The notes under the pieces are model-generated. The model was given only the letters and a program-made list of their open reading frames with translations, was not told the DNA's origin and ran no database searches. Positions 1-5,012 of a stretch of 5,012 nt of DNA are shown here, piece after piece; position 1 is the stretch's first letter; every line of letters begins with the position of its first letter. The DNA lies in assembly GCA_013815395.1 (NCBI GenBank), contig JACDGH010000207.1, positions 1 through 5,012 of the forward strand. Direction: 5' to 3'. Position numbers and translations under genes: made by a program. This DNA comes from Parachlamydiaceae bacterium (GTDB taxonomy: Bacteria; Chlamydiota; Chlamydiia; Chlamydiales; Parachlamydiaceae).

Positions 1-1592
1 AACCAACGATGCTTTAAATTCTTAATCAATGCCACTTTGTAATAACCGAGCATCCAGCCATTTAAACGACTGGAAAAAGAGCTAAACTTTCCCTTTTCCT
101 TATTTTTTGAAGAAAGGAATTTACTGCACAGCATCGGCGTCAAGGTCAGCGATATGATTCCTGAGGCGATAGTGACAATAGTCAAAGTGTTGGCAAACTC
201 GCGAAATAACTTTCCAATCAATCCGGCCATGAAAAGCAAGGGAATAAATACAGCTACCAGCGACAACGTCATCGATACAATAGTAAAACTAATTTGCTTG
301 GATCCCTCTAAAGAGGCTTCTAAAGGCTCCTTACCATCTTCCATCTTTCTGACGATATTTTCTAATACAACAATCGCATCATCAATAATAAAGCCTATAG
401 CCAAAGTCAAAGCCAATAATGACAAGCTATCCAAAGTATATCCGATTGAATAAATTACTGCTACGGTAGCTACAAGTGACATAGGCATGACTACAGACGG
501 GATTAAAGTATCCCGCACACTGCCTAAATAAACGAAAATAATCAGAATAACCAAAAGAAAAGCAATAAGTAGAGTTAGCTCAACATCTTTTACAGAATCT
601 CTAATGGACTCTGCCCTGTCAAACACAACTAGTAAATCAACGGAGGCCGGCAAGCCTACTTTTAATTCGTTTAAAAGACGACGTACTGCATCTGAAACCT
701 CAACAGCATTAGCCCCTGCTTGTCTTTGAACGGCAATAGTCACACTAGCTTGATCGATTTCCTTATTTACAAATTTCCTGGAAGCACGATCATTTTGAAG
801 ACTATTAACCACCTCTCCCAAATCTTTTAAACGCACTGGAGATCCATTCCGATAAGTGACTATCAATGAATCATATTCTTGCGCATTAAATAATCCCCCA
901 TTGTCGTAGATCAAAGCTGCTGAATGCGTCCCATCAAATTGACCCAGTGGTGAGTATTGATTTCCTTGTCGCAAAGCATTGGCTATTTCGTTCTGGCTTA
1001 AGTTTAAAGAAGATGCAAGACCGGGATCAATCTGTGCTCTGACAGCAAATGGGGAACCGTATATAGAGACCTGCGATACGCCCTTTAAAATAGAAATGCG
1101 TTGACCTATAAAGGTGTTGCCATAATCATAAAGCTTTCCAAGAGACATTGTAGGCGATGTTACAGATATATAAATAATTGGCGTTGAAGAAGGATTTACC
1201 TTTTTAAAAGTCGGATCTTGTGGAAGATTGGGAGGCAAAAAAGGCCTCGCCGCTACAATTGCTGAATTAACATCTACTGCTGCTAGATCAATGTCCTTAT
1301 CAATCTCAAACTCCAAAATGATACTGGTTGCTCCTAGAGTATTAGACGAAGTGACATATTTGATGCCTGGAATTGTCATAAACTGCTTTTCCAGGGGCGT
1401 CGCCACCGTATTTGCCATGATTTGTGGATTAGCGCCGGGAAAATTAGCAGTTACCGTGATTACAGGATAATTAACATCGGGTAAATTACTGACTGGAATT
1501 TTAAAGAAAGCAACTATTCCAATAACGAGCACTGACACCATTAGCAAGGTGGTCATTACAGGACGTAGGATAAAAGGCTCTGAAAGATTCAT
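1..1592 (-). CDS. RND-family multidrug efflux permease, MdtB/MdtC-like (N-terminal half, cut by window edge)
   Basis: This is the inner-membrane, proton-driven pump subunit of a tripartite efflux complex. Translating the minus strand from the ATG at 1592 gives 530 uninterrupted codons that run off the left edge. The family is usually about 1,000-1,050 residues, so roughly half is present. It opens MNLSEPFILRPVMTTLLM, typical of RND pumps, with TM1 at about residues 12-30. A large periplasmic porter region follows to about 335, including KVNPSSTPI. TM2 spans about 336-356, and TM4 holds GFIIDDAIVVLENIVR with the paired Asp404/Asp405, equivalent to the proton-relay aspartates of AcrB. TM5-TM6 end in SLTLTPMLCSKF near residue 490. 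From memory it resembles E. coli MdtC/MdtB more than AcrB. Start choice is ATG 1592 or GTG 1598; an in-frame TGA at 1601-1599 rules out anything further upstream. No good Shine-Dalgarno is visible. The adaptor gene lies upstream on the same strand, separated by an unrelated gene. The substrate cannot be predicted. Confidence 0.95.
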   Translation of the reverse strand, partial: MNLSEPFILRPVMTTLLMVSVLVIGIVAFFKIPVSNLPDVNYPVITVTANFPGANPQIMANTVATPLEKQFMTIPGIKYVTSSNTLGATSIILEFEIDKDIDLAAVDVNSAIVAARPFLPPNLPQDPTFKKVNPSSTPIIYISVTSPTMSLGKLYDYGNTFIGQRISILKGVSQVSIYGSPFAVRAQIDPGLASSLNLSQNEIANALRQGNQYSPLGQFDGTHSAALIYDNGGLFNAQEYDSLIVTYRNGSPVRLKDLGEVVNSLQNDRASRKFVNKEIDQASVTIAVQRQAGANAVEVSDAVRRLLNELKVGLPASVDLLVVFDRAESIRDSVKDVELTLLIAFLLVILIIFVYLGSVRDTLIPSVVMPMSLVATVAVIYSIGYTLDSLSLLALTLAIGFIIDDAIVVLENIVRKMEDGKEPLEASLEGSKQISFTIVSMTLSLVAVFIPLLFMAGLIGKLFREFANTLTIVTIASGIISLTLTPMLCSKFLSSKNKEKGKFSSFSSRLNGWMLGYYKVALIKNLKHRW

Positions 1593-1637
1593 GAACACTC
1601 ATTGTCTTTAAAACGTCACTGGAACTGAAGCTTCTCC

Positions 1638-1670
1638 ATGGTATCTGCCTGTTTATTGAACAGATACCAT
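1638..1670 (-). repeat. Perfect 10-bp inverted repeat (hairpin) between the HAD-like gene and the permease
   Basis: The arms ATGGTATCTG (1638-1647) and CAGATACCAT (1661-1670) are perfect reverse complements with a 13-base loop. On the minus-strand transcript the hairpin begins 7 bases after the stop codon of the HAD-like gene and ends about 45 bases before the permease start. There is no T-tract on either side, so it is not a textbook intrinsic terminator. It could be an mRNA 3'-end stabiliser, a processing or attenuation element, or an operator. The structure is seen directly; its function is unknown. Confidence 0.7.
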
Positions 1671-1677
1671 AGTCGGG

Positions 1678-2679
1678 TTAATTCAAAATGGTGATTCCCC
1701 GTTTATTTAACGGTTTCCTGGCCTTACCTATAAAATAATTCGGGTCAAGAGCAGCTTTAATAGTATCAACACTTATACCAATAATTCCTGGCGCATTCCA
1801 ATTAATCATCTTATTGTTAATGTCTTTAGGAAAAGCAATGTTTTTTACCTTGGGGTTAGCTACATTTAACAAATCAGGTGATTTTTCTTCGATAAGATCT
1901 TCTTTTTTAATTGTGCTTGCTTTAATAATTTTTTTATCAAGGTTATCATCGAAAAATACACTAACAACTTTTTCATTTTCCCCAAAAACTCCATCAGCTA
2001 CACAGGGTACAATTTTTCCTGATGATGCTTGACAAGCATTTTCTTTCCAATGCTCAAAGGAAACCTGCACGATAGCGGTAGTTTTCTTTAATCGATTTAA
2101 TAATTCTGCACCTTGCAAGATTGCCTCTTCACCTTCAAACTTAAGCCCTCCACCGGGTTGCATTTTAGCATAAGAAATGTTTTCCCAACCATTTTTTGAC
2201 AAGGCATCACCTACCTTTTTACCATCGTTCCCAAAGGTCATTAGAACCACGGAACATGTGGCCACCTTTCGTATAAGACTCACAAAATAATAAAAGGAAG
2301 GAAATATTTTAATCCCTGTATCATTTTCACCCTTATCGCCATATTTCTCTTCTAGCTCTGAATATACAGTTAAGGTCTTTTCATATAAGGGATGTTTTAT
2401 TTCTTTCAAATAATTTAAAAAATTATTTATTTTACCTTCTTGAGCTTCTTTTATTTGTGGATTATATTTGTCTTGGTCTTTAAATTCTATTTTCTGCACA
2501 AAGTCCTTATAAGACATTTCTTCTGTATTTTCTTTCCACACTGCCTTAAATCTCTCCGCCAATTGACTAATAAAAGGATTGCTCTTTTTTCCTTTAGTTG
2601 AATCAGTGAAGGTCATTGTATTATTTATATCAAAAATTCCAAAAACATGTAAGTTTGGATTTTTTAGTGTCACGCTCAT
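1678..2679 (-). CDS. HAD-superfamily-like protein of unknown function, with degenerate catalytic motif I
   Basis: A 333-residue soluble protein with no signal peptide or membrane segment. Its motif order fits a haloacid dehalogenase (HAD) fold. Motif I lies in HVFGIFDINNTMTF (Asp17-x-Asn19-x-Thr21). Motif II is SVVLMTFG (Thr148) after a hydrophobic helix. Motif III is probably Lys222 in SSGKIVP, and motif IV is VVSVFFDDN (Asp244-Asp245). The roughly 125 residues between motifs I and II are Lys/Glu-rich and probably helical, in the place of a C1-type cap. In HAD phosphatases the second motif I Asp is the general acid/base; here it is Asn19, so ordinary phosphatase activity is doubtful. I recall similar FDxN-T / TFG / FFDDN proteins in protists and amoeba-associated bacteria, but this needs a search. 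The gene lies between efflux adaptor and permease genes with sizeable gaps on both sides, which suggests an inserted accessory gene. The ATG at 2679 is supported by GAGG four bases upstream. The region is locally very AT-rich (12 G+C in 2401-2460). Confidence 0.85.
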   Translation of the reverse strand: MSVTLKNPNLHVFGIFDINNTMTFTDSTKGKKSNPFISQLAERFKAVWKENTEEMSYKDFVQKIEFKDQDKYNPQIKEAQEGKINNFLNYLKEIKHPLYEKTLTVYSELEEKYGDKGENDTGIKIFPSFYYFVSLIRKVATCSVVLMTFGNDGKKVGDALSKNGWENISYAKMQPGGGLKFEGEEAILQGAELLNRLKKTTAIVQVSFEHWKENACQASSGKIVPCVADGVFGENEKVVSVFFDDNLDKKIIKASTIKKEDLIEEKSPDLLNVANPKVKNIAFPKDINNKMINWNAPGIIGISVDTIKAALDPNYFIGKARKPLNKRGITILN

Positions 2680-2683
2680 ACAA

Positions 2684-2687
2684 CCTC
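2684..2687 (-). promoter_or_regulatory. Shine-Dalgarno for the HAD-like gene
   Basis: On the minus strand GAGG, within AGATGAGGTTGT, lies four bases upstream of the ATG at 2679. It supports this start and shows the gene has its own translation initiation signal rather than depending on the distant adaptor gene. Confidence 0.6.
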
Positions 2688-2730
2688 ATCTTTAATTTGG
2701 TTAAATTAATTTTTAACAAAATCGATGATT

Positions 2731-2759
2731 AAGATAATCCATTTCATAATGAAATTCAA
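2731..2759 (-). promoter_or_regulatory. Candidate sigma70-type promoter of the HAD-like gene
   Basis: On the minus strand TTGAAT (2759-2754) is followed by a 17-base spacer and TATCTT (2736-2731). Each hexamer matches the consensus at four of six positions. Transcription would begin near 2724 and give a leader of about 45 bases. Chance matches are common in AT-rich DNA, so support is moderate to weak. A 15-base dyad fills most of the spacer. Confidence 0.35.
2741..2755. repeat. 15-base dyad ATTTCAT-A-ATGAAAT, possible operator
   Basis: Two perfect 7-base arms flank a single central base. The site lies between the proposed -35 and -10 elements of the HAD-like gene, where a bound repressor would block RNA polymerase. 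The symmetry is seen directly; an operator role is inferred from position only. Confidence 0.4.
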
Positions 2760-2818
2760 GGTCATAAATTAAACACCTTCGAAGATCGTATTTTAGAATG
2801 CATTTAGGTATATTTATT

Positions 2819-2859
2819 TTCACTGCCTTGTGGATGTAATTAAAGCTGCAGGGAGTGAA
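2819..2859. repeat. Imperfect inverted repeat downstream of the adaptor gene
   Basis: TTCACTGCC (2819-2827) and GGGAGTGAA (2851-2859) pair at eight of nine positions across a 23-base gap that contains GCTGCAGG. The element lies about 40 bases past the adaptor stop codon. It is one of the few G+C-containing patches in an otherwise AT-rich 220-base gap. No T-run follows it in the direction of transcription, so a terminator role is not supported. It could be a weak mRNA 3' structure or chance. I found no gene in 2680-2899. Confidence 0.3.
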
Positions 2860-2899
2860 TTTAAAAAAAGTCAATATATAATATTATTTAAGCCTCAAC

Positions 2900-4036
2900 T
2901 TATTCTGCTTTGTCATTGGTACTTGTGATAATTTTTACTTTTGACCCTGGTCTTAAATTTACTTGACCTTTGGTCACTACTTTTTCAGCAGACGTAATTC
3001 CTTTTTCAATCACTACCTGCTGTCCAACCTTTTCGCCTTTAGTGATTAAACGATATTCCACTCTTTCTTTTTCAGGAATATATACATAAACAAAGGGCCC
3101 ATCCTGTCCCACCTGAACAGCTTCTTCAGGGACAAGACTTGCTTTAGAAATCGTCCCGAGATTTAAGCGCACTCTAACAAACTCTCCTGGCCAAAACAAT
3201 TCATCATTATTTTCTACAGAACCTTTGATTAAAATGGTTCCAGTAGACAAATCAAAATGATTGTCAATAAAGTATATTTGTCCAGACCGCGGCTCTTCTA
3301 CTTTCTGCGGCAAAAAAACTTCAAATTTAAGAGTGCCCTCGTCTTTAGCTTTTTGAACTGCAATAAAATCCTTTTGGGTGAGGTTAAAGCGTATATCAGC
3401 CGGAGTAATTTGTCTAATATCTGTTAAAGCTTTGGGATCATTAGCAACAACTAAATTACCGGGATCAACATTAAACTGACTGATTTTTCCTTCAATTGGA
3501 GACATGATGGTTGTCCATTCCAAATCGAGTTCTGCCAGAGCCACATTAGCTTCATCAATCATTTTCTGACCTTTTGCGGCTTCGACTTCAGTAGTATATT
3601 GATCAAAGTTAAGTTTAGAAAAATAATCTTTCTTTACTAAATCAGAATAGCGTTCAACGCGAATTTGAGCAAATTTTAAAGAAGCTGTATCTTTTGTAAG
3701 TGTTGCTTTAGCTACATCTAAGCGGTCTTTAAATGGGCGAGCCTCTATTTGATAGAGAGGGTCATCTTTTTTAACATATTGTCCTTGTTCTACATAAGCA
3801 TGGGTGATCACTCCTCCTACCTGAGGTCGTATTTGCACAATCTGCAAAGAGAAAACATTGCCGATTGATTCTATTGATATAGAGACATCACGTTGCTCAA
3901 CTGCTGCAATAGTTACTGGGTAAGCGCGTTCTTCAGGTTGCGGCTTAATTGATTTACAACCGCCCAGTGTAAAAAGAAAAAAAATGCATAGGTAGATGTG
4001 AAGACGTATTACATAAGAGTTGACTTTTCTCATCAT
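2900..4036 (-). CDS. RND efflux periplasmic adaptor (membrane-fusion lipoprotein), MdtA/AcrA-like
   Basis: This 378-residue protein is the periplasmic adaptor that bridges an RND pump to an outer-membrane channel. A hydrophobic leader ends in the lipobox LGGC, so Cys27 would be lipidated and anchor the mature protein in the inner membrane. The first half of the lipoyl-like barrel-sandwich domain lies at about 64-99, with RPQVGGVI, VEQGQYVKKDDPLYQIE and RPF. An alpha-helical hairpin spans about 102-175. The second lipoyl half follows at about 178-205 (MSPIEGKIS and VDPGNLV). A beta-barrel covers about 210-293, with the family-typical IDNHFDLSTGTI and FWPGEFVRVRL. A membrane-proximal domain spans about 294-372 (LVPEEAVQVGQDGPFVYV). 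Length and domain order match MdtA-type adaptors. The start could be Met1 (4036) or Met2 (4033); GGATAA five to ten bases upstream of 4036 is a modest ribosome binding site. Its partner is most likely the permease encoded downstream, although a HAD-like gene separates them. No outer-membrane channel gene is present. Confidence 0.95.
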   Translation of the reverse strand: MMRKVNSYVIRLHIYLCIFFLFTLGGCKSIKPQPEERAYPVTIAAVEQRDVSISIESIGNVFSLQIVQIRPQVGGVITHAYVEQGQYVKKDDPLYQIEARPFKDRLDVAKATLTKDTASLKFAQIRVERYSDLVKKDYFSKLNFDQYTTEVEAAKGQKMIDEANVALAELDLEWTTIMSPIEGKISQFNVDPGNLVVANDPKALTDIRQITPADIRFNLTQKDFIAVQKAKDEGTLKFEVFLPQKVEEPRSGQIYFIDNHFDLSTGTILIKGSVENNDELFWPGEFVRVRLNLGTISKASLVPEEAVQVGQDGPFVYVYIPEKERVEYRLITKGEKVGQQVVIEKGITSAEKVVTKGQVNLRPGSKVKIITSTNDKAE

Positions 4037-4113
4037 GAACTTATCCAGACTTTAAAAAACCTACAAAAATTTCTCGTCTCATGGAAATAACAAGAGGAAT
4101 TACAAAAATTTAC

Positions 4114-4119
4114 TTTATA
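4114..4119 (-). promoter_or_regulatory. Possible -10 element upstream of the adaptor gene
   Basis: TATAAA on the minus strand (4119-4114) lies about 78 bases upstream of the adaptor start. No convincing -35 hexamer sits 16-18 bases further upstream, and a second TATAAA occurs at 4137-4132. The divergent layout requires a leftward promoter in 4037-4288, but its exact position is uncertain. Confidence 0.2.
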
Positions 4120-4215
4120 TGATCTCGATTATTTATACGAATGTTTTCTCTAGAAATGCATCGCTGTATTTTCCTACCAATTTTTCATAAAAGACTTGTT
4201 AATAAATTATCAAGG

Positions 4216-4227
4216 AATATTAATATT
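4216..4227. repeat. 12-base palindrome AATATTAATATT overlapping the rightward -35 box
   Basis: The sequence is its own reverse complement and is also a tandem of AATATT. It overlaps the first two bases of the -35 element of the plus-strand gene, a common place for an activator or repressor. It is pure A/T in an AT-rich region, so chance is a real alternative. Confidence 0.3.
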
Positions 4228-4254
4228 TACAATAATTTAACTAATTGATATAGT
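4226..4254 (+). promoter_or_regulatory. Sigma70-type promoter of the zinc-knuckle protein gene
   Basis: TTTACA (4226-4231), an exact 17-base spacer, and TATAGT (4249-4254) each match the consensus hexamers at five of six positions. Transcription would start near 4261, leaving a leader of about 28 bases that carries the ribosome binding site. This is the best promoter match in the window and implies that the gene is transcribed independently of the efflux genes. Confidence 0.65.
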
Positions 4255-4275
4255 AAATTGAATTTTTTTTTAAAA

Positions 4276-4280
4276 AAGGA
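4276..4280 (+). promoter_or_regulatory. Shine-Dalgarno of the zinc-knuckle protein gene
   Basis: AAGGA with an 8-base spacing to the ATG at 4289 is a near-ideal ribosome binding site and fixes the start codon. Confidence 0.75.
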
Positions 4281-4288
4281 ATAGAATT

Positions 4289-4936
4289 ATGATATCAATT
4301 AATAATGTATACTCTAATGTTCAATATGATGATGTATTTCGTAAAGCTAATAGTGCCCAAGCTATGATTACACTAGATCTTACCCCGCAATCTGACGATA
4401 CATTTCGTCCAGACAGTAGTGCTCCAGTTGCGCTCTTTTCAGATTACCGATTGCAATCCAGTATTGATGTTCAACAATATAACAATACCTTTGCTATCAC
4501 AGAGGAGGAAGAAATAGAAAGAAAGTTTATTGGAGCACTTAAGAAGTCAGCTGCCGCCTCACTTGCTTCACAACAAGCCACTACTCATCACAGTCAATCT
4601 AAAAGGAAAATACACGCTTCTTTAGGAAAGGAGAATCCCATATCACAAGAAAAAATGAATGGAGTTACTATAGTAAAATCTAAACCTTTGCCTTTAGTAA
4701 AAGGCATCAAAAGTGTTGAAAATCAATTTACTATCAGTGTTAAAAAAATGCGCGCTCTTGGACTAAAGTGTATAAATGAAAATTGTCAAGATGAAAACCC
4801 AAAAGGCTTCTCAATCAATAAAAAACTCTGCCTGAGGTGTGTAAGATATCTATCCAGAAACGGTTCTTTACCAGAAATATTTCGAAAAAAAAATCTTAAT
4901 GAGAATACAAATAAACTCTTAACTTTTAATTTCTAA
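4289..4936 (+). CDS. Hypothetical protein with a C-terminal GATA-like four-cysteine zinc knuckle
   Basis: This 215-residue protein is not recognised as a named gene. It has no signal peptide or membrane helix. Residues 1-160 look largely disordered, with Ser/Gln stretches, an acidic patch (TEEEEIERK, 71-79) and a basic SKRK (104-107) that could act as a nuclear-targeting-like patch. Four cysteines near the C-terminus are spaced C161-x4-C166-x14-C181-x2-C184. The second pair, LCLRCVRYLSRNGSLPE, lines up with the second half of eukaryotic GATA fingers (LCNACGLYYK-x-N/H-G-x-x-RP), and a basic FRKK follows at 198-201. The GATA tryptophan is missing (Phe174 is nearby) and the central loop is shorter, so the GATA relationship is an inference. 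A zinc-binding, possibly nucleic-acid-binding, role is plausible. A good promoter and Shine-Dalgarno support real expression. The gene diverges from the efflux adaptor. Alternatives are an unrelated zinc ribbon or a lineage-specific secreted effector. Confidence 0.85.
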   Translation: MISINNVYSNVQYDDVFRKANSAQAMITLDLTPQSDDTFRPDSSAPVALFSDYRLQSSIDVQQYNNTFAITEEEEIERKFIGALKKSAAASLASQQATTHHSQSKRKIHASLGKENPISQEKMNGVTIVKSKPLPLVKGIKSVENQFTISVKKMRALGLKCINENCQDENPKGFSINKKLCLRCVRYLSRNGSLPEIFRKKNLNENTNKLLTFNF

Positions 4937-5000
4937 CTCATACCTAATAATTTATAACTTTAATGAGGGTTATCAGAAAAAAATTTTATTCTAAAATTAA

Positions 5001-5005
5001 AAGGA
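5001..5005 (+). promoter_or_regulatory. Possible Shine-Dalgarno of a gene starting just beyond the right edge
   Basis: AAGGA lies seven bases before the window end, in a context (TTAAAAGGA) like that preceding the gene at 4289. A start codon at the next base would be ideally spaced. There is no direct evidence of the gene itself. The stretch 4937-5000 holds no other gene and no strong terminator. Confidence 0.25.
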
Positions 5006-5012
5006 CTTAAAG

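Noticed and set aside
154..453. Plus-strand open frame of 99 codons
   Set aside because: It lies antisense inside the continuous RND permease frame, which has clear family motifs. Its composition is that of a reverse-complement shadow and it lacks a ribosome binding site.
1228..1470. Plus-strand open frame of 80 codons
   Set aside because: It is antisense to the porter domain of the permease, has no recognisable domain, and is explained by the coding frame on the other strand.
1..1592. Possible frameshift or pseudogene in the permease
   Set aside because: Manual translation from 1592 to the edge stays in one frame with no stop, and all expected landmarks fall at the correct residue positions. 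The gene is merely cut by the window.
1814..2032. Plus-strand open frame of 72 codons
   Set aside because: It is antisense to the C-terminal part of the HAD-like gene, including its FFDDN motif, and has no initiation signals.
2878..2887. Palindrome ATAATATTAT just past the adaptor stop codon, followed on the minus strand by a T-run
   Set aside because: The stem would be pure A/T with no loop, and the T-run is separated from it. It is too weak to call an intrinsic terminator.
4982..4998. Inverted repeat AATTTTA-TTC-TAAAATT after the zinc-knuckle gene
   Set aside because: It is a seven-pair A/T-only stem with no following T-tract, which is expected by chance in such AT-rich sequence.

Overview
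This is an AT-rich bacterial window with three complete protein genes and one gene cut by the left edge. The four genes sit in two transcription directions around a divergent intergenic region at 4037-4288. The organism has a Gram-negative envelope, because the window encodes the adaptor and inner-membrane pump of a tripartite RND efflux system, including a lipoprotein-type adaptor. Two further genes encode unusual proteins. One is HAD-like with a degenerate catalytic motif; the other is mostly disordered with a GATA-like zinc knuckle. Together with the AT bias, this would suit a host-associated bacterium such as an amoeba-associated gammaproteobacterium or an environmental chlamydia. That placement is an inference, and no marker in the window fixes the phylum.

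Layout, minus strand read right to left. An MdtA/AcrA-type membrane-fusion lipoprotein (4036 to 2900) is followed by a 220-base gap. Next comes a 333-residue HAD-like protein (2679 to 1678) with its own ribosome binding site and a plausible promoter containing a 15-base dyad. An 85-base gap with a perfect 10-bp hairpin follows, then an MdtB/MdtC-type RND permease (1592 leftward, first 530 residues, continuing past the window edge). The usual adaptor-permease neighbourhood is therefore interrupted by an unrelated gene.

Plus strand: a gene for a 215-residue protein (4289-4936) has a clear sigma70-type promoter and Shine-Dalgarno. Its first 160 residues look disordered and Ser/Gln/Lys-rich. Its C-terminus carries C-x4-C-x14-C-x2-C followed by a GATA-like Tyr/Asn-Gly/Pro pattern. 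A Shine-Dalgarno-like AAGGA lies seven bases before the right edge, so another plus-strand gene may start just outside.

Functional reading: adaptor and permease would form a proton-driven exporter with an outer-membrane channel encoded elsewhere. The HAD-like and zinc-knuckle proteins have no evident role in efflux and look like accessory genes, possibly effectors, flanking or interrupting the efflux locus. No RNA genes, CRISPR arrays, transposases or insertion sequences were seen.
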